A DNA stretch of 6,880 bases from assembly GCA_014376325.1 (NCBI GenBank), contig JACMRP010000150.1, forward strand, positions 1 through 6,880. Reading direction: 5' to 3'. Position 1 is the stretch's first letter. Each line of letters opens with the position of its first letter. Made by a program: the position numbers and the translations under genes. Of the stretch, positions 1 through 5,360 are shown one piece after another. A model generated the notes under the pieces. The model was not told where the DNA came from, ran no database searches, and saw only the letters and a list, made by a program, of their open reading frames with translations. Origin of the DNA: Pseudobdellovibrionaceae bacterium. Its GTDB lineage: Bacteria > Bdellovibrionota > Bdellovibrionia > Bdellovibrionales > Bdellovibrionaceae.

Positions 1-396
1 CGGACAAGCGCCTTTTGGTTTGCACTTTATCTTTTTGCGTTTTCTGCGGTTTTGTTTCTGCCGGAAGGCAATAGTGTTGCGAAACCATTTCGGGAACCCT
101 ATCGCTTTCGCTTTTTAGCGGGATTACAAAAGGAGTTCTCTCCTTTATACGCAGGCACTTATCAACTTGCCTCAACAATCTGGTACGAGAATAAGACTCC
201 GATCTACAAGCTGCGCGATATGAGCCGCTACGATTTTTACGACACGCTTCCACAGTCCGTGCCGCAGGAAGACACTTTTTACGTAATTCAAGAAAACTGG
301 AGCGAGATACCTGACTGGATTAAAGAATCGGGATATAACACGACGGTGGTGCGAACGATCGAACCCCACTACATAGTCGTGAAAGTATCTAAATGA
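1..396 (+). CDS. C-terminal end of a membrane glycosyltransferase, GT39/ArnT-like (5' truncated by the window edge)
   Basis: The frame is open from base 1 to a TGA at 394-396, giving 131 residues of a longer protein. Residues 2-20 are strongly hydrophobic and look like the last transmembrane helix; the rest is a soluble C-terminal domain. The stretch GTYQLASTIWYENKTPIYKL (about residues 56-75) followed by SRYDFYD resembles the C-terminal region of family 39 (PMT/ArnT-like) glycosyltransferases, where a similar 'YQ-A--L-Y' and 'R-D-YD' pattern is common. Such enzymes sit in the inner membrane and move sugars from polyprenyl-phosphate carriers to lipids, glycans or proteins on the periplasmic side. 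The catalytic N-terminal loops are outside the window, so neither the substrate nor activity can be judged. The stop overlaps the start of the next gene (ATGA), so the two are very probably one operon. The family call rests on remembered motif similarity and is moderately confident. Confidence 0.65.
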   Translation, partial: RTSAFWFALYLFAFSAVLFLPEGNSVAKPFREPYRFRFLAGLQKEFSPLYAGTYQLASTIWYENKTPIYKLRDMSRYDFYDTLPQSVPQEDTFYVIQENWSEIPDWIKESGYNTTVVRTIEPHYIVVKVSK

Positions 397-1607
397 TGAA
401 ATTTATCGCGAGTCTTACATTTCTTCTCATCTGTTACTTCGTCTACGGATTTTACATATCACAGTACGAAATCAGCATCCTTCCGCGAAAATTAGAACAA
501 CGTGGAAACCCTTACGAATATTATGACTATCGCGGAGTAATTAATGTGCACTCGGACTTAAGTATTGGCTCCTCGACCCCGGCCCAGATTGCGGTGGCGG
601 CTAAGGCTGCAGGTTTAGATTTCTTAGTAATCACTGACTTAAATGCTTTTGAAGGAAGCGTTCACAACGACAGCTATTCACAAGGTGTTTTGGTTTTAAA
701 CGGAGGTAAATACAGTTATCTCGACTCCCGTTTTATTTTCTATTCTCCGAAAAAAGAAATCATCGGCAAGAACCTTGGCGAAGCGCAAATTCACTTCGCG
801 GATATGCTCACACAAACTGAAAGCGAAAATAAGGACTCGTTTTTAATTTTATCTCATCCTTTTCATTTGGGATTTTCTTGGAATGGCGATCTTCCAACTG
901 GCTTAGACGGCATGGAGCTTATCAACATGAAGGCCCTCTCCGTGCAGGCGTGGCAGCACTCGAAGCCCTCTGTCATCTGGAGTGCTCTAATTTACCCCTT
1001 CAATCAAAGCTTTTCTCTAGCCAGGCTTTTCATGGAGCCGTCAGATGAAATCGCTTTGTTTGATAGAACTACGCAAAAACAACATCTGTTGGCGTACGCG
1101 GGCGCTGAAGCCTCTGCACGTGCCTTTCCGTGGGCCGATTACCTGGTAAAATTTCCGAGCTATCAGCGAAGTTTCGAAATCGTTACGAATCACATTGTAC
1201 TGACTTCCGAGCTCACGGGAAACCTTGCGAGCGACCGTAATAAAATCTTTAGCGCACTTAAAAAAGGAAATTCGTATATTGCGTTTGATGCCCTTGGCGA
1301 TCCCAAAGGATTTTCGGCAACGATCGAAGATAAGGGTAAAAATCACCTGATGGGCTCGGCCGTTAAGCTTTCCAAAAATCTAGTTTTAAAATCAAGAATT
1401 CCGGAGTTGCCAAAAAACTTCTATGAAATGATCGTCTACAAAAATGGCGAACGTTTTAAAACCGTTAACGCTTCGGAATTAAATGTTCCAATCACGGAAC
1501 CCGGTGTTTATCGACTTCAAGTGCGGGTCGCCGTATCAATGCCGTTGCCCGACGCAAATCGCTGGATCACGTGGATTTACGGAAATCCTTTTTTCGTAGT
1601 CCCATAA
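393..1607 (+). CDS. Membrane-anchored PHP-superfamily (CehA-like) protein with a degenerate metal site
   Basis: This 404-residue protein begins with a hydrophobic segment (about residues 4-22) that should act as a signal anchor or signal peptide, placing the rest in the periplasm. Residues 47-84 (YRGVINVHSDLSIGS, then AAKAAGLDFLVITD) match motif I and II regions of PHP phosphoesterases; LSHPFH (153-158) and GMELIN (173-178) match later motifs. The C-terminal third (about 325-404) looks like a beta-rich domain ending WITWIYGNPFFV, similar to the 'W--SNP' ending of CehA-like proteins. Several metal ligands expected for the family are replaced: motif I HxH is N51-V-H53, ITDH is ITDL83, and the late G-D-x-H motif appears as GAEAS (237-241). 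Activity is therefore doubtful. The start overlaps the glycosyltransferase stop by 4 nt; a second ATG lies immediately after (396). No strong ribosome-binding site is seen, which fits translational coupling. Confidence 0.75.
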   Translation: MMKFIASLTFLLICYFVYGFYISQYEISILPRKLEQRGNPYEYYDYRGVINVHSDLSIGSSTPAQIAVAAKAAGLDFLVITDLNAFEGSVHNDSYSQGVLVLNGGKYSYLDSRFIFYSPKKEIIGKNLGEAQIHFADMLTQTESENKDSFLILSHPFHLGFSWNGDLPTGLDGMELINMKALSVQAWQHSKPSVIWSALIYPFNQSFSLARLFMEPSDEIALFDRTTQKQHLLAYAGAEASARAFPWADYLVKFPSYQRSFEIVTNHIVLTSELTGNLASDRNKIFSALKKGNSYIAFDALGDPKGFSATIEDKGKNHLMGSAVKLSKNLVLKSRIPELPKNFYEMIVYKNGERFKTVNASELNVPITEPGVYRLQVRVAVSMPLPDANRWITWIYGNPFFVVP

Positions 1608-1616
1608 AAAATTAGC

Positions 1617-1913
1617 TTATTCCGGCGGCACTTCGATCACTAACCCTGCGACCGGATAATTTTGGCAGCTGAGCCGTTCGTTCGGTGCAAAGTCTCTGTC
1701 TTCGGCAAAGTCGATTTCGATCTCGTTTCTTGGCGGAAGAAGTTCTAAACCGTTCATAATGAACACTCGGCAAGTACCGCAGGTCCCGCTACCACCGCAG
1801 CTTGTAGGGATATCGATGCCAGCGCGTAAGCCCGCATCTAGCAAGGTTTCGTCTTGACTCGCGTCGACAATTTTATCACTTGGAAGGAACTTAACTGGGA
1901 TCGTCGGTTTCAT
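1617..1913 (-). CDS. 2Fe-2S ferredoxin
   Basis: This 98-residue protein is the length of a stand-alone 2Fe-2S ferredoxin with a beta-grasp fold. The cluster ligands are C39, C45, C48 and C83 (SCGGSGTCGTC, later LSCQ), spaced C-x5-C-x2-C-x34-C. The x5 spacing is that of adrenodoxin/ISC-like and vertebrate-type ferredoxins, whereas plant photosynthetic ferredoxins have x4. The protein is cytoplasmic, with no signal peptide, and should carry single electrons between a reductase and an acceptor enzyme that is not identifiable here. The start ATG is well supported: GAGGA lies at 1921-1925, 7 nt upstream. The gene converges on the PHP gene with only 9 nt between stops and is divergent from the exonuclease. 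No isc/hsc genes flank it, so a role in Fe-S assembly is not indicated by context. Confidence 0.9.
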   Translation of the reverse strand: MKPTIPVKFLPSDKIVDASQDETLLDAGLRAGIDIPTSCGGSGTCGTCRVFIMNGLELLPPRNEIEIDFAEDRDFAPNERLSCQNYPVAGLVIEVPPE

Positions 1914-1981
1914 CTAGAAATCCTCGGTCATGGACCGCTCTTTTGTTGAATTACCCAATTCCATTATGTATCAATGAATTT
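1914..1981. promoter_or_regulatory. Divergent ferredoxin/exonuclease control region with a small dyad
   Basis: These 68 nt separate two divergent start codons, so both promoters should lie here or just inside the genes. A perfect 5-bp inverted repeat, CGGTC-ATG-GACCG, occupies 1925-1937 and abuts the ferredoxin Shine-Dalgarno at 1921-1925; it could be an operator or a hairpin in the ferredoxin leader. On the minus strand CATAAT (1963-1968) resembles a -10 box. On the plus strand TTGAAT (1946-1951) and TATCAA (1969-1974) are 17 nt apart and would start transcription next to the exonuclease ATG. All of these matches are short and uncertain. Confidence 0.35.
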
Positions 1982-2602
1982 ATGAGATTCATAGCATTTG
2001 ACTTAGAAACGACCGGTACGGTTCCTGGCGTTGACAGAATTGTTGAAATTGGAGCCGTGCGTTTTATTGACGGAGTTCCGGAAGCGATTTTCGCAACCTT
2101 GATCGATCCACTAAGACCAATCGCTCCTGGAGCGTCTGCGGTCAACGGGATTTCGGATGACATGGTTCGCGGAAAGCCGCTGATCGAAAGTGTTCTGCCG
2201 TCCTTTGCGGAATTCTGCGGCGATGACATCTTGGTTGCGCACAATGCACCTTTCGATGCTCAGTTTTTGACTGCTGATATTAAACGTCACGAAGCGGTCG
2301 CGCCGACAGGAATCATTATAGATACTTTGCCGATCGCACGGAAAGTCTTTCCGGGTTTGCCAAATTACAAGCTCGGAACATTGGTTCAGTATTTAAAAAT
2401 TCCGACGACGGGCTTTCACCGCGCTGAAGAAGACGCTACTTATTGCGGTCACTTATTTTATCAAATGATCAAAAGAATTTCGGTTGGCGGACAAGCGCCA
2501 CAAATCACAAATTTAATCGCCCTGACGGGTAAACCTGAGTTGCGCTTTCCACAGATCGTAAGACAGCCGAAGCAGATGAATTTATTTGGGGGGTTGCTGT
2601 AA
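1982..2602 (+). CDS. DEDDh-family 3'-5' exonuclease (DNA polymerase III epsilon/PolC-type) with C-terminal clamp-binding-like peptide
   Basis: With the start at ATG 1982 this is a 206-residue, soluble, single-domain exonuclease of the DnaQ fold. The five catalytic residues are visible: D7 and E9 (FDLETTG), D92 (HNAPFDAQFL), and H146 and D151 (HRAEEDA). These coordinate two metal ions and hydrolyse DNA from the 3' end. The family includes polymerase proofreading subunits, repair exonucleases and RNase T-like enzymes; the sequence alone does not choose, though a DNA substrate is favoured. The last residues, QMNLFGGLL, contain QMNLF, close to the beta-clamp-binding consensus QL(S/D)LF, suggesting recruitment to the replication clamp. 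An in-frame TTG at 1943 would add 13 residues before the catalytic core; the family normally begins just before the FDLETTG motif, so 1982 is preferred. Neither start has a clear Shine-Dalgarno. The stop overlaps the next start (TAATG). Confidence 0.88.
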   Translation: MRFIAFDLETTGTVPGVDRIVEIGAVRFIDGVPEAIFATLIDPLRPIAPGASAVNGISDDMVRGKPLIESVLPSFAEFCGDDILVAHNAPFDAQFLTADIKRHEAVAPTGIIIDTLPIARKVFPGLPNYKLGTLVQYLKIPTTGFHRAEEDATYCGHLFYQMIKRISVGGQAPQITNLIALTGKPELRFPQIVRQPKQMNLFGGLL

Positions 2603-2922
2603 TGAAATTATTTTTGTTCCTCATTTCATTCGTCGTAGCGTTGACCGCATTCGCAAAAACGCGCACTCCGGCTTCTGCCATTAAAGGCACTTCACAAGTT
2701 GTAATGGAAAATCGCAACGGTTGGGTTCGCATCGAAGGCGAAGCCGCTAAAGCGATGTATGAAGCTCTCGATTCTGTTCCACGCAATAATAATGAAGGCG
2801 CTGGCGACACGACGTTCTTTAAAGACGGAAAATCCTATGGCTGCGTTTTCGAAAAATCCGCAAATGCTTATCAGTGCGACATCTATATCAAAGATTTTTC
2901 TAAGGGTATTTTCAAAAATTAG
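2602..2922 (+). CDS. Small secreted protein of unknown function
   Basis: I do not recognise this 106-residue protein. Residues 1-18 form a clear Sec signal peptide (MKLF, then a hydrophobic core, ending TAFA) with likely cleavage after A18, leaving a mature protein of about 88 residues in the periplasm or outside. There is no lipobox cysteine. The mature part has two cysteines, C81 and C92, which could form a disulfide, and a predicted mix of short helix (about 45-58, EGEAAKAMYEAL) and beta segments. The ATG shares one base with the exonuclease stop (TAATG), and a G-run at 2588-2593, about 8 nt upstream, can serve as ribosome-binding site, so expression is probably coupled to the exonuclease. 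The stop overlaps the nadE stop on the opposite strand. That the reading frame is real is supported by the signal peptide and tight packing; function is open. Confidence 0.75.
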   Translation: MKLFLFLISFVVALTAFAKTRTPASAIKGTSQVVMENRNGWVRIEGEAAKAMYEALDSVPRNNNEGAGDTTFFKDGKSYGCVFEKSANAYQCDIYIKDFSKGIFKN

Positions 2923-4541
2923 TTTTCAGTTGCCTTGTGGGCGATGGGCCATCTGCGGCCACGTCCAAAAGAATGTTCCGAAACTTTTAGTATTGGCGGC
3001 GCCTGCCAGCGTTTAAACTCAGTCCGCAAAATCAGCGGCAACAACCACTGATCCGTTTTACTTTTCACCGTTCCGCAATCCTCAACAAGGTTTACGACGC
3101 TTGCGTCTAAAAGATCATACGCCGGAAGTGAATCCTGATCTTTTTGATTTGGGCGAAGTTCCGCCGTTGGCGGGCGAGTAATAATCAAAGCAGGTATAAC
3201 TTCCCCCTGCTGATTGTAAAGCTTCGCTAGGTCATATATTTGTTTTTTAGTAAGATCCCCGACCGGCGCAAGTCCACCGCACATATCGCCATACAAAGTC
3301 GAATACCCCGTCGCGTACTCGCTTTTATTTCCAGTTGTTAACAATAGAGAGTTCTCTTTGTTCGCGAGGGCCATCAAAAATATTCCACGCAAGCGCGCTT
3401 GAATATTTTCTTGAGTGACGCCGAAGTCTTTGAGCCCAAAAGCGGGCTCAAGCGCTTTTAAAACCGCATCGTAAGATTCGTTGATCCCGGCATTGAGCAA
3501 TCGAATGCCCAAATTCTTTGCCAGCACCTCTGCAAGATTCAAGCTGTCGCTAGAACTAAAAGGTCCCGGCATCGCAACGGCAGTTACCTTGCCGGCACCA
3601 AGTGCTTCTACGGCCAAGCAAGCAACGATTGCGGAATCAATACCGCCGCTAAGGCCTAGATGCAGTTTCTGTAATCCGGTTTTTTGGCAAAAATCTCGAA
3701 TTCCAAGTACGAGCGCTTTACGAATTGCTTCGGCGCCTTTGTACATCACGGCTTGTGACCAAGCTTGCATCGTATCCAGGTTGATTACGTTCAGGTCTTC
3801 TTCAAACTGCTGACATCTTGCCAAAACTTTGCCAGATGGGCTCAGCACGAAGCTTGCGCCGTCGTAAATAACTTCATCTTGGGCGCCGACTAAGTTTGTG
3901 TACAGTATCGGTGCTTTAAAATATTGAGCTGTTTTCCGAGTGACGTATTCGCGTTGTTTTAATTTGTCTGGAAAAAAGGGCGAGGCGCTAATATTAATAA
4001 CCAGATCAATTTTCTTTTTAACGATATCGGTGATTGGGTTTTTTACGTAAGCGGATTTGCCTTTAACATTTGGCCAGGCCCAAATATCTTCGCAAATCGT
4101 GACGAAAAACTTTTTACCTTTAAAATTTAAGTAATTGTTTTTCATCGTACCGGGTTGAATGAAGCGGGCTTCATCAAACACATCGCCGGTCGGCAAAAGT
4201 TGTTTGTGAAAGTAACGCGGCTTTTGCCCCTTCACTAAGAAGACTGCCGAATTAAAATAGGGCCGGCCCTTAGCGCTGGGATTTTTAGTAAAAGCCCCCA
4301 ACAGCACTCCCATGTCTTTTGGAATAAGCTTGTGAATTTTATTAAGGACTTTTTCTTGTTGCTGAACGATCTTTGGTCGCTCTAACAAATCGTAAGGATG
4401 GTATCCGAACAAAGCGCTTTCCGGGAAAACGACGAGTTCACACTGTTTCTCTTGAGCTCGTTTTATAAATTCTAAAATTTTTTTAGAGTTGAATTCGAAA
4501 TCCCCGAGGGTCGAATTAATTTGCGCTATTGCTATTCTCAT
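2919..4541 (-). CDS. nadE: Glutamine-dependent NAD+ synthetase
   Basis: This 540-residue protein makes NAD+ from nicotinic acid adenine dinucleotide, ATP and glutamine, the last step of NAD biosynthesis in the cytoplasm. Two domains are visible. Residues 1 to about 260 are a nitrilase-type glutaminase with catalytic triad E41 (FPESALFG), K113 (HKQLLPTGDVFDE) and C150 (TICEDIW), which releases ammonia from glutamine. From about 270 follows the N-type ATP-pyrophosphatase synthetase domain with P-loop LSGGIDSA (297-304), LLTTGNKSEYATGYSTLYGD and GGLAPVGDLTK motifs and the C-terminal FGRGRRWPI. Length and motifs are those of an intact bacterial two-domain enzyme. The start MRIAIAQIN is canonical; its ATG lies inside the end of the upstream DUF2203 gene (26-nt overlap) with only a weak AGG upstream, implying coupled translation. 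The stop TAA overlaps the stop of the convergent secreted-protein gene. No separate terminator is visible. Confidence 0.97.
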   Translation of the reverse strand: MRIAIAQINSTLGDFEFNSKKILEFIKRAQEKQCELVVFPESALFGYHPYDLLERPKIVQQQEKVLNKIHKLIPKDMGVLLGAFTKNPSAKGRPYFNSAVFLVKGQKPRYFHKQLLPTGDVFDEARFIQPGTMKNNYLNFKGKKFFVTICEDIWAWPNVKGKSAYVKNPITDIVKKKIDLVINISASPFFPDKLKQREYVTRKTAQYFKAPILYTNLVGAQDEVIYDGASFVLSPSGKVLARCQQFEEDLNVINLDTMQAWSQAVMYKGAEAIRKALVLGIRDFCQKTGLQKLHLGLSGGIDSAIVACLAVEALGAGKVTAVAMPGPFSSSDSLNLAEVLAKNLGIRLLNAGINESYDAVLKALEPAFGLKDFGVTQENIQARLRGIFLMALANKENSLLLTTGNKSEYATGYSTLYGDMCGGLAPVGDLTKKQIYDLAKLYNQQGEVIPALIITRPPTAELRPNQKDQDSLPAYDLLDASVVNLVEDCGTVKSKTDQWLLPLILRTEFKRWQAPPILKVSEHSFGRGRRWPIAHKATEN

Positions 4542-4923
4542 AAATTTCGGGCCTGCTTTTTTCTTTGATCAGAATTCGCCCGGTAAAACCATCTTGGTAA
4601 CCGTGCCAATAGCAAATTTCAGTTTCGGGGAACTTCCAACAAAAATACCCGTCGCCACTGTCAAAGTCAGCAAGCCAGAGACCTTTTGGCTCTGCGCCAA
4701 GCTTTTCGATCTTCATCTGCCATCGTGTGACAATTTCGTTCAAGCGTGTTTCGAGGTCGTGCACCACAGACGTCTTTTTATCGGTATGGGCCTCAATGAA
4801 ATTAATGATCTTTTTGACCTCAGATTGAGCGTCATCAGTCAGTTTATAGATCAGCGGAAGTAAGTGAGATACTTCATGCTGAGAAAAGACTTTTTTGCGA
4901 TTGATCTCAATCACGTCCTTCAA
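4516..4923 (-). CDS. DUF2203 family protein
   Basis: This 135-residue soluble protein matches the uncharacterised DUF2203 family (COG4911). The N-terminal half is helical (VFSQHEVSHLLPLIYKL, then a heptad-like helix to about residue 75). The C-terminal half carries the family signature: KGLWLADFDSGDGYFCWKF (80-98), then CYWHGYQDGFTGR (104-116), with conserved C95-W96-K97, W106-H107 and G112-F113...R116. No enzymatic function is established for the family as far as I know. The start is a TTG at 4921-4923, directly preceded in frame by a TAG, so the frame cannot extend further; a run of five G about 5 nt upstream can serve as Shine-Dalgarno. GTG at codon 4 is an alternative. The gene ends 26 nt inside nadE, so the two form an operon, and the pairing hints at, but does not prove, a link with NAD metabolism. 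Confidence 0.8.
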   Translation of the reverse strand: MKDVIEINRKKVFSQHEVSHLLPLIYKLTDDAQSEVKKIINFIEAHTDKKTSVVHDLETRLNEIVTRWQMKIEKLGAEPKGLWLADFDSGDGYFCWKFPETEICYWHGYQDGFTGRILIKEKSRPEIYENSNSAN

Positions 4924-4953
4924 CTAAACCCCCGTTGAATTTTGCAGAGGCTT

Positions 4954-4982
4954 GTTATGAATCAATCCAAATATCCATGCAA
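4954..4982 (-). promoter_or_regulatory. Weak candidate promoter close to the DUF2203-nadE operon
   Basis: Reading leftward, TTGCAT (4977-4982) and CATAAC (4954-4959) are separated by 17 nt. They match the sigma70 consensus at 3 and 4 of 6 positions. Transcription would start near 4947, giving a leader of about 24 nt before the TTG start. Position is plausible but the match is weak. Confidence 0.25.
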
Positions 4983-5055
4983 GCTATATGGATCAAGACA
5001 GGAAACTTAAGATCTCAATTGAAGAAATTTCTCCGATTCGAAAATAAATTACGTA

Positions 5056-5077
5056 ATGCGCAGCGTGCTGTTCGCAT
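5056..5077. other. Imperfect hairpin in the intergenic region
   Basis: ATGCG (5056-5060) pairs with CGCAT (5073-5077), and inside it CAG pairs with CTG around a CGTG loop, with a two-base bulge on one side. On the leftward strand it is followed by a T-rich but interrupted stretch. It could be a weak terminator, the body of a small RNA, or part of the long leader of the DUF2203-nadE transcript. It is the most GC-rich foldable element in the left part of the region. Confidence 0.3.
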
Positions 5078-5123
5078 GCATCATTAACTTAAATTGTGAG
5101 AGCGAAAACTGGTAAATATTTTC

Positions 5124-5153
5124 ATTATCTCTCTCAAAAATCAAAATTCACAA
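5124..5153 (-). promoter_or_regulatory. Candidate leftward sigma70-type promoter
   Basis: Reading leftward, TTGTGA (5148-5153, 4/6 to TTGACA) is followed after 18 nt by GATAAT (5124-5129, 5/6 to TATAAT). This is the best promoter match I see in the intergenic region. Transcription would begin near 5117, leaving a leader of roughly 190 nt before the DUF2203 start, or a separate short RNA ending near the 5056-5077 hairpin. The AT-rich context makes chance matches likely. Confidence 0.35.
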
Positions 5154-5207
5154 TGCTTACTTCGCAAGCAAAAAAAACAACTTGTTACAACAAAAAATAA
5201 CCCCGAG

Positions 5208-5281
5208 TTTACATATGTAGAACCTTCACCAAAAAAAAGGCGGACACTAAGTAGAAAGAAGTTTTCTTTACGTATGTGAAA
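5208..5281. repeat. Imperfect 15-nt direct repeat pair
   Basis: TTTACATATGTAGAA (5208-5222) and TTTACGTATGTGAAA (5267-5281) agree at 12 of 15 positions, start 59 nt apart, and each is followed by an A-run within about 10 nt. The cores (ACATATGT, ACGTATGT) are wholly or partly palindromic. They may be protein-binding sites or chance similarity in AT-rich DNA. Confidence 0.25.
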
Positions 5282-5325
5282 ACAAAAAAACGAAGTAGCG
5301 TGCGACACAGTATTCCTAACTTCGT
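5279..5325 (-). terminator. Rho-independent terminator of the pilin-like gene
   Basis: Reading leftward, ACGAAGT (5319-5325) is followed by a 22-nt loop and its exact complement ACTTCGT (5290-5296), which runs straight into a T-rich tract (seven T, one G, four T; down to 5279). It lies about 36 nt after the stop of the leftward gene that ends at 5361, the expected place. The long loop and modest stem GC content are weaknesses. An overlapping alternative pairing, GCGAACAC with GTGTCGC (5325-5332 and 5302-5308), shares the same sequence. Confidence 0.6.
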
Positions 5326-5360
5326 GTTCGCCTAATTTGGAACCCCGCTTGGGAAGAGGA

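Larger units (their letters stand above)
4924..5360. other. 437-nt AT-rich intergenic region, apparently non-coding
   Basis: No convincing gene lies here. The region separates two leftward-reading genes (the pilin-like gene to the right, DUF2203-nadE to the left), so it should hold the terminator of the first and the promoter of the second. It contains three long A-runs on the plus strand (T-runs for leftward transcripts) at about 5170-5177, 5231-5238 and 5284-5290, a perfect 10-bp palindrome ATTACGTAAT at 5048-5057, a hairpin at 5056-5077, an ATCCAT/ATGGAT inverted repeat (4973-4978, 4988-4993), and a 7-bp inverted repeat ATTGTGA/TCACAAT (5093-5099, 5148-5154). Three very short plus-strand frames (17-19 codons) are open at 4957-5115 and are not claimed as genes. 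Confidence 0.7.

Noticed and set aside
1608..1640. Terminator between the PHP gene and the ferredoxin gene
   Set aside because: Short A/T runs are present, but I could not find a GC-containing stem next to them on either strand.
1943..1981. In-frame upstream TTG start extending the exonuclease by 13 residues
   Set aside because: The extra residues precede the usual family start, no Shine-Dalgarno precedes the TTG, and the ATG at 1982 places the catalytic FDLETTG at the normal distance from the N-terminus.
3481..3813. Plus-strand open frame of 110 codons inside nadE
   Set aside because: It lies wholly antisense to the strongly supported nadE coding sequence, has no recognisable domain and no ribosome-binding site.
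4489..4863. Plus-strand open frame of 124 codons antisense to DUF2203
   Set aside because: The opposite strand carries the DUF2203 signature residues; the antisense frame is a by-product with no recognisable motif.
5056..5077. Hairpin considered as an attC or mobile-element end
   Set aside because: No integron core sites, no integrase or transposase, and no target-site duplication are seen; the stem is short and imperfect.
5208..5290. Repeats considered as a CRISPR-like array
   Set aside because: Only two imperfect 15-nt copies are present, with no further units, no conserved spacer length and no cas genes in the window.
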